The position numbers were made by a program, and so were the translations under genes. Below the pieces are notes generated by a model. That model was not told where the DNA came from. It was given only the letters and a program-made list of their open reading frames with translations, and searched no databases. Of a stretch of DNA of 64,000 nucleotides, positions 52,677 to 62,799 are shown one piece after another. The DNA lies in NCBI GenBank assembly GCA_017355425.1, contig CP070233.1:4621501-4685500 (forward strand). Direction: 5' to 3'. This DNA is from Dolichospermum sp. DET69. GTDB taxonomy: Bacteria; Cyanobacteriota; Cyanobacteriia; Cyanobacteriales; Nostocaceae. Positions within the stretch are counted from its first letter, which is position 1. Each line of letters begins with the position of its first letter.

Positions 52677-53225
52677 CTCCTGACTCGGTGACTCGGTGAC
52701 TCGGTGACTCCTTCTTCCTGACTCCTAATCTTTTCCAGCAATCTCTAAGTAAGAGTGAGTTATAACACCCGTGAGAAGTGATATAAAACTTATACCTACA
52801 GGAATACAAGTGTAGCCATTTATATATTAAAGTAGAGAGTGTTAGGGACAAAAGTAAACCGATACTGATAATAGTCAGGATAAATTGCCAACATATATAC
52901 AGAGAATATGGAACACTGAAGATTGTAAGTAACCATTGTTTTCGCTAGATATCTACTAGCAATTATTTATGAAGCAGTAATGTTTTATTCAACGTGCAAG
53001 GCTATACTACAGATATTGTAAAGATTTTATAGTTTCTTCCGTAGACTTGAAAGTAGAAAAATAGCTAATATTGCCATTTTGGCAGGTCTTTCTGGCACAA
53101 ATCGGATATTAGTAGATAGTAGCAATGTTTCGGAAATTTTTTACCATTAACTCAAGAACTGCTACAGCCACCTCAATCTTGACTGCGGTAATTCTTTAGC
53201 CATTAAAATCACTAGGAAATAATTC

Positions 53226-54464
53226 ATGTTATCATCACTGTCTTCTCAAAATGTTATCCGGTATCTGCTCAATGCAGGTCTGTGTAGCGCGGAAGATGGC
53301 GCTGCATATAAATTTGTATTGCCAGAAAATAGTCAGAAGAATCGGAATTTATTGGTAATACTGGCAGATAATCGCCAACTGCTGATTAAACAAGAGCATA
53401 AAATTAATAATGATCTAAGTTCTCATGAACTCTTTAATGAGTGGCTATTTCACCAGTTATTACAGAAATTTCCGGTAATTGGTAATATTGGGGCGATCGC
53501 ATCATCATTGCTACACTTTGATGAGGAAAACTCTATCCTTGTGCAGAGCTATTTAAGCGAATATGTGGAACTAGGAAAATTTTATCAACACAGCAGTATT
53601 TTCCCCACAGAGATTGCCAGCGCGATTGGTGCTACGTTAGCAGGATTACACCGAGCTACGTTTAATAAACGTGAGTATCGTGATTTTATGTCCACTGCAC
53701 CCGCAGGACAGTTTCGCTATAATTTTTACAATCCCGCCCAAGGCATACCATCAATCAATCCAGACACGTTTGGTATAATTCCCACTGAGGCTCTAGAATT
53801 TCATCGTCTTTATCAACGTTACGAAAGTTTAGAATCGGCCATTGCTGATTTAGCTTATGAGTGGAAACCATCTTGTTTAACTCACAACGATTTACACCTA
53901 AGTAATATTTTAGTTCATTCTCGGTGGGAAAAGCTAGATAATTGCTTGATTAGATTAATTGACTGGGAAGCTTGCGGTTGGGGAGATCCAGCTTTTGATT
54001 TAGGAACTCTATTAGCAAGTTATTTAAGAATTTGGCTTTCTAGTTTAATAGTAGATCCGACATTGGAATTAGAAGAATCTTTAAATTTAGCCATGATTCC
54101 TCTAGAGGAACTACAACCTTCAATTCTGGCTTTAATCCGGGCTTATCTTGATGCTTTCCCCATGATTTTAGAATATCATCAGGATTTCATTGTGCGCGTA
54201 GTTAAGTTTGCCGGGTTAGCATTAATTCAACAAATTCAACACAGAATTGAATGCCAAAAATCCTTTGATAATAGTAATTTATGTATGCTCGAAGTTGCTA
54301 AAAGTCTTTTGACTATGCCTGAACAGTCAGTATTAACTATTTTTGGCATCTCCGCATCAGAAATTTTGCAATCTGTCTCCACACTTCAGAAACTTCCGCA
54401 GCCCCATAAAGAACAACAATTAATCCCTCTTTATTACCAAAGGACTCGCTTACGCGGTTGTTAG
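53226..54464 (+). CDS. Phosphotransferase (APH/choline kinase-like), likely RiPP kinase
   Basis: 412 residues. Kinase-like fold: LLIKQEHKIN (ATP-binding Lys region), catalytic loop LTHNDLHLSNILVH (HxDxxxxN), and metal loop LIRLIDWEACGWGDPAFDLG (D-F/W type). In class V lanthipeptide (LxmK) and thioamitide (TvaC) pathways, an APH-like kinase phosphorylates Ser or Thr of a precursor peptide and a HopA1-type partner eliminates the phosphate. A HopA1-family gene follows 45 bp later, so this pair is a plausible dehydratase. No precursor gene is obvious. A 24-codon S/T-rich frame lies upstream at 53125-53199, with no good RBS. Confidence 0.85.
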   Translation: MLSSLSSQNVIRYLLNAGLCSAEDGAAYKFVLPENSQKNRNLLVILADNRQLLIKQEHKINNDLSSHELFNEWLFHQLLQKFPVIGNIGAIASSLLHFDEENSILVQSYLSEYVELGKFYQHSSIFPTEIASAIGATLAGLHRATFNKREYRDFMSTAPAGQFRYNFYNPAQGIPSINPDTFGIIPTEALEFHRLYQRYESLESAIADLAYEWKPSCLTHNDLHLSNILVHSRWEKLDNCLIRLIDWEACGWGDPAFDLGTLLASYLRIWLSSLIVDPTLELEESLNLAMIPLEELQPSILALIRAYLDAFPMILEYHQDFIVRVVKFAGLALIQQIQHRIECQKSFDNSNLCMLEVAKSLLTMPEQSVLTIFGISASEILQSVSTLQKLPQPHKEQQLIPLYYQRTRLRGC

Positions 54465-54509
54465 ACTGATACATATAGTTCTCTAAAATTTGAGGTGCAA
54501 AACAAGTTA

Positions 54510-55592
54510 ATGTTTGATGATTCTACCAATCAAATTTTCCAGTCATTATTCGATATTGCCAGTAATATCCAAATTGAATCTAATTTTTGTATTTACCATC
54601 CCAATTATCAACCTTTTGCTTTGCCCGCTAACATAGCAAGTAGGTTTCAACAAAACTCACCATCTTTGAAGCAGAAATATTTGAACATACTTTTGAGAAA
54701 TTTTCTGTATGGGATTTATTACAATGGTTCACTGCAAACAGTTTTAGCCGCAAATAATCATAGTTGTCAATCTGGGGTAAATTTCCTAGAAAACAATAGT
54801 TTGGGTGTAGATGAAGATTTCTATGAACAGCTACATCATAGCAATCATGGTACAGGACATTATGAACCCAATTGGCAGATTTTGAGAATTGAACCTGATG
54901 GTAGTATGGCTGTTACTAAGAATGGTTTAACCTTATATATTGAGCCGGAATGTCATCTAAAACCCCGAAAAAAGTCGCCTAAAGCGGGGGAATTGATAGC
55001 AATATGGATGCCTAAAAATCGCCTGGAAAATGGCTGTTATGTGGCAGTAAGTAATGTAGCAATAGAAAAGCAAGATTCAAAAAATACTGATTTAGGTGTA
55101 GGGAGAATTTACTTTAATTTTACATCAGCCGGGGCAATTGTCCTGATGGAGAGTTTAACCCAAGCATTAAATAATGCGACTATTGCCTTTAGTTTTCAGG
55201 TTTTTTATAATCCCGCAGCTTATGGGCGTTATGATGCTGGTGTGCTGCATTTTGAACGCCAAAATTACCCAACAATTCGGACTATTCTTCAAGATATTTA
55301 TCAAGAACATCAAGGTTATTTCCAGCCAGAAATTCCATTGTTTACTAAGTTTTTAGCGCCGGGATTAGGGTTAGCAGAAGAACCAAATCAAAAGTTTGCT
55401 CCTCAAGAAAGTTTTGGGATGAACCGTTGTCAAATTGTGGCCAATGCTTTATTGGAGTCTTGGGAAAAGGGTAAAAATGCCCTGGAGGAAAGAATAGAAA
55501 TTATTAATCAACACTTTGCCCAACATTTAATTGATATGCAGCATCCTTATCTGAATCCGGCTTCTGAGGATATTTATCAACCTTTAAGTTGA
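54510..55592 (+). CDS. HopA1 effector family protein, likely RiPP lyase
   Basis: 360 residues from MFDDSTNQIFQSLF at 54510, the start that fits cyanobacterial homologues; a GTG at 54495 is possible. IQIESNFCIYHPNY near the N-terminus, FLYGIYYNGS, GHYEPNWQILRIEPDGSMAV and GRYDAGVLHFERQNY are family-typical. HopA1 was first known as a Pseudomonas effector with a phosphothreonine-lyase-like fold; LxmY and TvaD are relatives that act in RiPP dehydration. It is downstream of the kinase and ends five bases before the convergent dpdI gene. Confidence 0.88.
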   Translation: MFDDSTNQIFQSLFDIASNIQIESNFCIYHPNYQPFALPANIASRFQQNSPSLKQKYLNILLRNFLYGIYYNGSLQTVLAANNHSCQSGVNFLENNSLGVDEDFYEQLHHSNHGTGHYEPNWQILRIEPDGSMAVTKNGLTLYIEPECHLKPRKKSPKAGELIAIWMPKNRLENGCYVAVSNVAIEKQDSKNTDLGVGRIYFNFTSAGAIVLMESLTQALNNATIAFSFQVFYNPAAYGRYDAGVLHFERQNYPTIRTILQDIYQEHQGYFQPEIPLFTKFLAPGLGLAEEPNQKFAPQESFGMNRCQIVANALLESWEKGKNALEERIEIINQHFAQHLIDMQHPYLNPASEDIYQPLS

Positions 55593-55596
55593 GTTT

Positions 55597-56301
55597 TTAG
55601 ATTAATCGAATTTTTAAGGAATCAGCCATACCATAAGTATTAACCCAATCTAAAACTTCTGGAGTGAGGAGATTTAAAGATGCACCTTGATTAGCTGCTG
55701 CTCTGAGTAAGTTTAAAACCGCTTCTGGTACATCATCAGAACTCAGGCTTTCCCAGCACTGTTTTAACTCTGTGATTTGCATTTGAGTTAATTCAAGTTG
55801 ATGGATATTTTTAGGATAATTTACTCGCTTGATTTCTTGATCTAAGTTTCGTATCCGTTGCACATGATGACTAAATGCCTGGACTTTAGACAAAAGATTG
55901 AGCATTTCCTGATTAGTGCTGGGCATATTTTGGGATAAGTAGATTTGCCAATCTGTAGATAATTGCTGTTTTAAGGTTTGGGTAATATTATCTATTCCCT
56001 TCTTGAAAATTTTGGCATCAAAATGTTTATTGTCAATAATCCAATCTGGATTTTCACGAAAATCATTCTCAGCATGGATAATAAAATTTAGAAGATCATC
56101 TAATTTTTTATCCACAGTAATGTTACTAATACCTTTCTCTCGAAAAGCCTTTACAGCTTGCATAATTGTCTGTATTTCAGTGATGAAATTATTAATTTGT
56201 TCTTCTCTGGATTGAAAACCTTGAAGATTATCAGCATAATTTTTCAGTGAAACTTTACGCTGGGATAATTCAATTAATTCTTGTGATTTTTCTATCAACA
56301 T
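55597..56301 (-). CDS. dpdI: Dpd system protein DpdI
   Basis: 234 residues, helical and charged (SQRKVSLKNYADNLQGFQSREEQINNFITEIQ..), without a catalytic motif. It is the last gene of the minus-strand operon, 5 bp after the DpdH gene. The name rests on gene order: in dpd islands a small helical protein follows the large DpdH ATPase. It ends near the HopA1 gene in convergent orientation. Function within the system is unknown. Confidence 0.65.
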   Translation of the reverse strand: MLIEKSQELIELSQRKVSLKNYADNLQGFQSREEQINNFITEIQTIMQAVKAFREKGISNITVDKKLDDLLNFIIHAENDFRENPDWIIDNKHFDAKIFKKGIDNITQTLKQQLSTDWQIYLSQNMPSTNQEMLNLLSKVQAFSHHVQRIRNLDQEIKRVNYPKNIHQLELTQMQITELKQCWESLSSDDVPEAVLNLLRAAANQGASLNLLTPEVLDWVNTYGMADSLKIRLI

Positions 56302-56306
56302 ATCAT

Positions 56307-59300
56307 TTATCCTTTAATTTCTACAAGCAAATTACGTAAATTAGCTAAACCTTGTTGAATAGCTTGATGACTAGTTTCTACGGTTGCACCATCAGAATTT
56401 TCTAAGTCACTAATACTTTGTTTTACTTCTAGTAGAGAAGCATCTAAAAAATTATTAGTATGTTTGATAAAGTCTTCAGTATCTATCATAGTTTTTTGAT
56501 AGTCTTCACTTAGATATGGCAGCAGTTTTCCTATTTGATCATGAGAATTTTCTTGCTCAGATTGTAGCTTCTTCATTGCTTCCATATAGCCAGAAGTAGC
56601 TGTACGTCGAAACTGATCTAGTACAGGTATCATATCCTCAAAGTTTTTTCTACCCCGAAAAACTCCAGCTTCTCTAGCTTTTTCCATTGCCGCTTTTAAT
56701 TTATCAATAATCTCTTTTTTCTTGAAATCATTTCCTAATTCCACTACTAAAGATTGGTAAATAGCTAGTTGTCTTTCTGTTTCTTCTCTGATAGCTTTTT
56801 CTAGTAGTTCATCTACCTGTTGACGGGATTTATGGATTGGTTGAAAAATATCACAATCAACATCAGCAGGAATTTCAGATTGAGGTTGCCAAGATTTTTT
56901 AATCTTTTCTAATGGTTGAATAATTTGAGTTGAATCAATAATTTGAAACTGATTAGAGGCACCTTTAGTACAAGCAATGCGACTTTGGACAATCTCTAAT
57001 AAATCTGGACGGTGTTTTTCGAGAGTAGTAAATAACTTTTTCCAACTAGAAGCGCGATTTACATTTTCTTTGTTATCTACTTCCAGAAATAACGCATTAA
57101 TCAACTTATCTAAGGAATTAGTATCATGTCCGGCCATTGTAGAACCTATGGCCAACAATTCTAATGCTGCTGGTAGAGGATTCCAAGGTTCTCCAGACTC
57201 ACGAGGATAACGACGAATCTCTGCTAAGACGTACTGACTCCATTTTTCTAATTGTTTGCTGTAGGTACGAAAATAGCGATCGCCATCTTTAAACTTCCAA
57301 TGTTTATAATGACTATAGAATAGAATACCCTGGAAAGCTATAGTAGTTTCTCGGAAATCATCAGCATCATCTGGGTTGAGAGGTAGTGATAATTTCACAC
57401 CAGCAATTGTTTCTCTTGTCACCCTGGGACTATAAAAAACAATATTTCTTTGTTTGAAATATTTACTAGAGTTACTAGCAAATGTTTTTTCTAGTAACAT
57501 CTCATTGTCCCATTGAATGTGTTGAACAATAGCGGGAAAAATAAATTCACGTACCTCTGTAGCTACTTGTACCTGTAAAATATTTTGATTATTCCAATCA
57601 TTCAAAATCTCTATTTTTTTAGCTAAGTTTTCGGGGATTCCTTCTATTTTTGTACTTATCTTAACAACAGGCTCAGATTCTGTTGTGTATGTCTTTTGTG
57701 GTTTTTCTTCCCCGACTGTAGTTATAGGTTTGGGAGATTGCTTAATCCTTACTCCTACTCCTATTAGAGGTACATTAAAAGCTGTATGCAACTCCGTTGG
57801 TAAATCACAAAGTTGATCTCCATCATCCCATAAATCTAAAAGTATCTGATGCCGATCAAAATTTTGTGGATCTTTATTTTTAATATCTTGTTGCAACATG
57901 GCACTTAAACGCATTCTGCCAAAGTGTTTTTGCAAACTAACAGATGGAAAATTTCCCTTTTTAATATCATTCCAACCATTGTCTAAAGTGTATTTGAGGA
58001 CATCTTTAATCAGAATGCGGGGATTAAATTCTTTCTCATTTACTTTAGCAAACATCTGTTTTAAAGCTACAGCATTAAAAGGATATAATCCAACCCCATT
58101 AACATCACCAAAACCACTATGACAAGCTTGACGATGTTCGCAGTCATTACAAGCATTTGTTAAAGATTCTTGAACTACATTTTCTTGTTGATAATAACTA
58201 GCCCAATTGGAAATTACCTCATCTTCTAAACGAACAGCATTCAGGTATTTAGATACAAATTCTTGAATATCAACTTGAGTAACTAAAGATTGTTCTCCGA
58301 TTTTTTCAATATCAAGATTGACGCTGAAAGTAACACGCTGTTGCACCGTATCAATTAAATTTTTAAAATAACCTGTAGTACAAGCTAAAGCCGTTCTGAT
58401 AGCACATAGAGGTTTACTTCCTGGTTGTTGCGGTCTAGCTAAAACTGCCTCTAATAATTCTCTATCAATACCTTGTAATTTAGCAAAATCTTCAATTAAT
58501 AAAACTAATTCAACCCCCTGTTCTGCTAAAGTTTCGCGCACTTCACGCATTAGTCTTTGTAAGTCTTCACGACCCAAATTCAAAACTTGAGTAATCGCTT
58601 CATCTAAGTGAAGATTCAACCAATCTACTGTGATTTTTTTAATTTCGTCATTACTCCAAAGTTCAGTATAAAAACTGCGCGACTTTTCTCCAGCTTTTTG
58701 GATATCGAAAATATCATTTGGTAAATCACTAAGAGAAAATTCTCGACGTTCTTCCACAATTTCTAATGTATCTCGATATCCCAGAATATGAATAACTAAA
58801 CGGTGAATAATACCATTGTCTTTCAACCAATAATTTTCTCGAAAAAATGGATCATATAGCAGGGAATTTAGTTCTTCAACCAGATAAATTTCTTCATAAG
58901 TTAGTTTGCTTTTTTCCCGTTTCCCATTGTCCCCAACTGCTGCTGCTAATTGATTAAGTAACTGAACTCGTGCTTGGGTTTCTGTTAATATATTAGTTGC
59001 TCTATTTACCCGCTGCCGATAGTCATCAAATTTTTCTCCCTGCATACCTTGGAGAATTAAATTAATAATGTCTTTTAAATTAGTGCCAATTTTGGGAATT
59101 AATAAAACCTTTCTTTGCTTGGTTGATTGAATATTAGCTGCTAACCAACGAATTAAATGGGATTTACCTGTACCAGAAGTTCCTAATACTGGGACAAAAG
59201 CAAAATCTGGTTCAGCGAGAAAGTCTTTAAGAAATTGCTGTTCATTATAGGGTACTCCTGATGAAGTATCTCTGATCAGTTCATGACGATACATTTTAAT

Positions 59301-59408
59301 AGGATGATGGGTAGCCAAGAAAATGTGATCTTGTGCTTGAGTCGCTTCCACATCCATGACACGATGGACATTTTCTAAATTCCAACAAACAAATTTTTCA
59401 AAAGTCAT
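56307..59408 (-). CDS. dpdH: Dpd system ATPase DpdH
   Basis: 1,033 residues. The N-terminus FEKFVCWNLENVHRV..LATHHPIKMYRH, and FVPVLGTSGTGKSHLIRWLA with Walker A GTSGTGKS at residues 76-83, are typical of DpdH. LVLLIEDFAKLQGIDRELLEA is Walker B. A Cys cluster CNDCEHRQACHSGF may bind zinc. The C-terminal 200 residues are coiled coil (LLEKAIREETERQLAIYQ..KKLQSEQENSHDQ). In dpd islands DpdH acts with the restriction set D-K. It starts 5 bp after dpdG and is followed by dpdI after 5 bp. Confidence 0.85.
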   Translation of the reverse strand: MTFEKFVCWNLENVHRVMDVEATQAQDHIFLATHHPIKMYRHELIRDTSSGVPYNEQQFLKDFLAEPDFAFVPVLGTSGTGKSHLIRWLAANIQSTKQRKVLLIPKIGTNLKDIINLILQGMQGEKFDDYRQRVNRATNILTETQARVQLLNQLAAAVGDNGKREKSKLTYEEIYLVEELNSLLYDPFFRENYWLKDNGIIHRLVIHILGYRDTLEIVEERREFSLSDLPNDIFDIQKAGEKSRSFYTELWSNDEIKKITVDWLNLHLDEAITQVLNLGREDLQRLMREVRETLAEQGVELVLLIEDFAKLQGIDRELLEAVLARPQQPGSKPLCAIRTALACTTGYFKNLIDTVQQRVTFSVNLDIEKIGEQSLVTQVDIQEFVSKYLNAVRLEDEVISNWASYYQQENVVQESLTNACNDCEHRQACHSGFGDVNGVGLYPFNAVALKQMFAKVNEKEFNPRILIKDVLKYTLDNGWNDIKKGNFPSVSLQKHFGRMRLSAMLQQDIKNKDPQNFDRHQILLDLWDDGDQLCDLPTELHTAFNVPLIGVGVRIKQSPKPITTVGEEKPQKTYTTESEPVVKISTKIEGIPENLAKKIEILNDWNNQNILQVQVATEVREFIFPAIVQHIQWDNEMLLEKTFASNSSKYFKQRNIVFYSPRVTRETIAGVKLSLPLNPDDADDFRETTIAFQGILFYSHYKHWKFKDGDRYFRTYSKQLEKWSQYVLAEIRRYPRESGEPWNPLPAALELLAIGSTMAGHDTNSLDKLINALFLEVDNKENVNRASSWKKLFTTLEKHRPDLLEIVQSRIACTKGASNQFQIIDSTQIIQPLEKIKKSWQPQSEIPADVDCDIFQPIHKSRQQVDELLEKAIREETERQLAIYQSLVVELGNDFKKKEIIDKLKAAMEKAREAGVFRGRKNFEDMIPVLDQFRRTATSGYMEAMKKLQSEQENSHDQIGKLLPYLSEDYQKTMIDTEDFIKHTNNFLDASLLEVKQSISDLENSDGATVETSHQAIQQGLANLRNLLVEIKG

Positions 59409-59413
59409 GATTT

Positions 59414-60319
59414 TTACCCTCTCAAAATAATATGTGAAATTTTGCTATTATCATCAACTTCATTATTCGCTTTCGGAAGCAGCATTAAATCTGCATCTGA
59501 ATCTCGAATAAACTGAATATAACCTTCATCTTGAAGACGAAATAAAGCGAAAGCTGTACTAGTAGATAAATAGTTAGGTTGACGATAACCAATATTTGCT
59601 TCTACTTCATCTCTGAATTTACCTGTTTCAAATAAAGGACACTTTTTGGCTAATCTATCAATAAATTCTTTAATGGGAAGTTTTTTATCTTCTTGGTTAG
59701 AAAAGAAATGTTGAAGATTACGTTTAATGTAAGCTGTCGGATCAGGTACTATAACTTTTTTTCCTTCTAAAGCATGAGACCAAGCTAACCCCATGTAGCA
59801 CATCCAGTCATTCATTTGACTATAAAGTGTACCACTGCTTATTTTTAACAATTCACCTACTTTTTGTTCACTGACTAGCTTTTCTACTGTTTCCCAACTT
59901 CCAGAAAAATCATAGATATCTTGTGCTAAAAACCAAGCACAAAGAAGACCAAAATCTTCTTCGTCTTGATTACCAGATGCAAAAAATAATGTAGCTAGAG
60001 TATCAGGTAATAAATATTCACCTAATTGGGGATTACGTGCTGCTTCTGATAACATGAGATTAATCCCAATATCATCCTCAATTTCTACTAAAAGACTAGA
60101 TTTAATACATTCTCTAATATTGTTATGAAACATAGGATGTTTTGCTTTTTTATCACTGGCTTTTTCTTCGGTAGACAGAAGCCGCTCCACCAATTTATTA
60201 GGAGAAAGTATTTGTTCTAATACATTTCTCTTCTCTTTTTGATGTTCTTTAGCTAGTAAATATCGAAAAATTCCTTTAAATCTACTGGGTGTTGCTAAGG
60301 GTTCTTTAAGTACACTCAT
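59414..60319 (-). CDS. dpdG: Dpd system protein DpdG
   Basis: 301 residues from MSVLKEPLATPSRFKGIF at 60319, chosen because it makes a four-base ATGA overlap with the dpdF stop; the longer frame from 60337 is less likely. Helical with a winged-helix-like tail (YLSTSTAFALFRLQDEGYIQFIRDSDADLMLL). Not a recognised enzyme. Name by position between the RecQ-like DpdF and the DpdH ATPase. Confidence 0.7.
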   Translation of the reverse strand: MSVLKEPLATPSRFKGIFRYLLAKEHQKEKRNVLEQILSPNKLVERLLSTEEKASDKKAKHPMFHNNIRECIKSSLLVEIEDDIGINLMLSEAARNPQLGEYLLPDTLATLFFASGNQDEEDFGLLCAWFLAQDIYDFSGSWETVEKLVSEQKVGELLKISSGTLYSQMNDWMCYMGLAWSHALEGKKVIVPDPTAYIKRNLQHFFSNQEDKKLPIKEFIDRLAKKCPLFETGKFRDEVEANIGYRQPNYLSTSTAFALFRLQDEGYIQFIRDSDADLMLLPKANNEVDDNSKISHIILRG

Positions 60320-62799
60320 AAACCAATCTCCATGCAAAAAAGTGCAAATTTTAATTGTTTTCCGGGAAAAATATCTATTAATCGTCGGTCAGGACGACTA
60401 GGATCAGGTGTATCTATAGGCAAGAAAATAATTCGAGGTGCTTGAGAACTATTATTTCTTGTTAAATAGTTATCAAGTAATTTCTCTCCTTGAGGATGAA
60501 AAATCAATGTAGGAATATATGGCATTTTCAAAGGTTGATATTTCTCCCATAAAAAGATGAAAGCATGAGGAATGATATTTGCTTCATTGATTAAAGATTT
60601 TCTTAACTCTGGTGGCACAATCATATTAATAATTCCCTGTTTTATAAACCAGTTGAATAGTTGATTAATGCGTTCTTTGATATTTCTACTGTCTGAGGAT
60701 TCATAAAAAATCAGTAATAATTTATTACCTACAAGTAAGCGTTCTAATTCCTTACCTACAAAAAATTTAGGTTCTTGCCAAACGCGACTAGGAGAGGGCA
60801 TAATTCCGGCAAAGGTCTGTATACCCTTTTGCCGACAGACAAAACAACCTCCACAAGCACGAGAAACTCTCACACCATTTCTGGGTTGTGGTGCATTACG
60901 GGAAGGAATAGTATAGGCTTCTGCAAATATTTCTGAAAGACAACGTTTTGCTTTTAAAGCTTCTCTCATGAGTGCTAAATTTTTATCACTCCAGGCTTTA
61001 CGTTGCCGTCGGATTGGTTCAACTTCATATTCCCAAGTAGATGGATCTAAATGTTTTTCATTGCGGATATTAATAATTCGAGTATTTTGGCTAAATTTAT
61101 GGGTTTCTTCGGAATCAATATCAATTAATTTAGCCCGCTGTAATAATGTTAATGTGCGTAAATTCCAAGTTGTATTTTGTTCACTATTCATATCAATATC
61201 TTTAGTTTCCATAGAAGGAGGATTATTGATAGGAAATCGAAATCTACCATTATTTAATGTTTCTTTAGCATAAAACATACTTTGCCATCGTTGTAACCCT
61301 CTATCAACAGTTATGGCTGAATTGTCATTGATATCTCTAGCTACATCGTAATCTTTATTTGTGTATAATGTCAGTGATAAACAAGCTTTGCCATCTCTGC
61401 CTCCTCTGCCGACTTCTTGATAAAAGCGGTTGATATTTTCGGGAATACAAACATGAATAACTGCCCGCACATCAGCTAGATCTACACCTAATCCAAAGGC
61501 AGATGTAGCAATAACTATATCAATATTTTTTTCTCGCCAATCTTTGATTAATTGTGACCGTTCTTGCTCACTAGATTGACCCGTCATGATCGAACAGCGT
61601 TTAAATTCAGCCTGATCTAATTCCTTTTTTAAGTTCTTGACATCATCAATTATTGTTGCGTAAATAATTAGTGGCCGTGGTAGGTGATACAAGGCTTCAA
61701 TCAACCTTTGTTTTTTCATTTCTTCACTATCACACCATTTAAACCAGTAAGCAGGTTCTGGACGTAGTTGGACAGCAGAAATAACTTGTAAATCTTGACC
61801 AAATAATGATTCTAAAGTATCTAAACAAGATTCAGTTAATGTTGCAGTCAGTAATAATGTAGTAAATGAACTATAGTTATGTAAATTTCTAATAAAACCA
61901 GGGAGTTCTTGAAAAGCTGGACGAAAATCATCACCCCATTGCTCAATCATATGGGCTTCATCAATAACGAAATATTGCAACATTCCCGATTTTGCAGCTT
62001 CATAAATAGAGCTTGCAAGACTACTCATCAGGCTTTCAGGTGAAGTAAAAATTATTTTTTGAGTTCCTGCCCAAATGCGATTTCGTATCCCTTGTCTCCT
62101 GGCTTTTCCTGCTGGAGAATCATCTTTATAATATGCTGTTGGATGATTAACAAATTGTTTTAATGCCCGTTCTTGATCTATTGCTAGTGCTGTTGTTGGC
62201 ACAACTACCACACTAACACCACCATCTTGAGAACTTAATAAAGCTGGTAACTGAGCGCAAAGACTTTTCCCTGATCCTGTGGGTAAATTAATGATTAAAG
62301 TTGAGTTTTTTGGCGCAGTTAAAACTGCACGAATAGCTTCTCTTTGTCCAATGCTGAGATATTTATCTAACCGCATTGTTTGCAAAAATGGATCACCGTT
62401 AGCTGATTCATGATGACGGCGAATTTCTTCTTTAAATAACGGTGTATCTGGAGGATATTGATTTGTACAATCAAGCCATTTGGGTTGCCAAGGACGAGGA
62501 CTAATCAGAAAGTAGTCTTGATCTTCACTCAGTATTTTTATACCACATCGTTCCCAAATATCTCGATTAGGAAAAGTATTGTTTCGAGGGATTTGCAGGA
62601 AAATTTGCGAATTTCCATCCTGCTTTTCATCTTCAAACCGCAAGATATGACGAATTAAACTGGCAATATCTCCTAAGCCAGATTTATTCCGCAAGGCATT
62701 AAATAAACGTTGGTAACACCCTTCTTTAAAATCGCTGATATCTTCAGGAATGTTGCCAGTTTTAAGAATTTCCCTCAGTTTAATAAATGAGTCTGTCAT
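60316..62799 (-). CDS. dpdF: Dpd system RecQ-like helicase DpdF
   Basis: 827 residues. Walker A PTGSGKS at 173-179, VIDEAHMIEQWGDDFRPAFQ (DEAH), TATLTE, then IATSAFGLGVDLADVRAVIH and YQEVGRGGRDGKACLSL (motif VI), the RecQ order. The C-terminal part has a Cys cluster ACGGCFVCRQKG that may bind metal. DpdF is the RecQ-type helicase of the 7-deazaguanine DNA modification islands and is needed for restriction, not for base insertion. Its start overlaps the dpdE stop by four bases (ATGA), and its stop overlaps dpdG, so the genes are translationally coupled. Confidence 0.85.
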   Translation of the reverse strand: MTDSFIKLREILKTGNIPEDISDFKEGCYQRLFNALRNKSGLGDIASLIRHILRFEDEKQDGNSQIFLQIPRNNTFPNRDIWERCGIKILSEDQDYFLISPRPWQPKWLDCTNQYPPDTPLFKEEIRRHHESANGDPFLQTMRLDKYLSIGQREAIRAVLTAPKNSTLIINLPTGSGKSLCAQLPALLSSQDGGVSVVVVPTTALAIDQERALKQFVNHPTAYYKDDSPAGKARRQGIRNRIWAGTQKIIFTSPESLMSSLASSIYEAAKSGMLQYFVIDEAHMIEQWGDDFRPAFQELPGFIRNLHNYSSFTTLLLTATLTESCLDTLESLFGQDLQVISAVQLRPEPAYWFKWCDSEEMKKQRLIEALYHLPRPLIIYATIIDDVKNLKKELDQAEFKRCSIMTGQSSEQERSQLIKDWREKNIDIVIATSAFGLGVDLADVRAVIHVCIPENINRFYQEVGRGGRDGKACLSLTLYTNKDYDVARDINDNSAITVDRGLQRWQSMFYAKETLNNGRFRFPINNPPSMETKDIDMNSEQNTTWNLRTLTLLQRAKLIDIDSEETHKFSQNTRIINIRNEKHLDPSTWEYEVEPIRRQRKAWSDKNLALMREALKAKRCLSEIFAEAYTIPSRNAPQPRNGVRVSRACGGCFVCRQKGIQTFAGIMPSPSRVWQEPKFFVGKELERLLVGNKLLLIFYESSDSRNIKERINQLFNWFIKQGIINMIVPPELRKSLINEANIIPHAFIFLWEKYQPLKMPYIPTLIFHPQGEKLLDNYLTRNNSSQAPRIIFLPIDTPDPSRPDRRLIDIFPGKQLKFALFCMEIGL

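Noticed and set aside
52440-52851. Ser/Phe-rich and Lys/Glu-rich frames on both strands
   Set aside because: They are readings of the pyrimidine tract.
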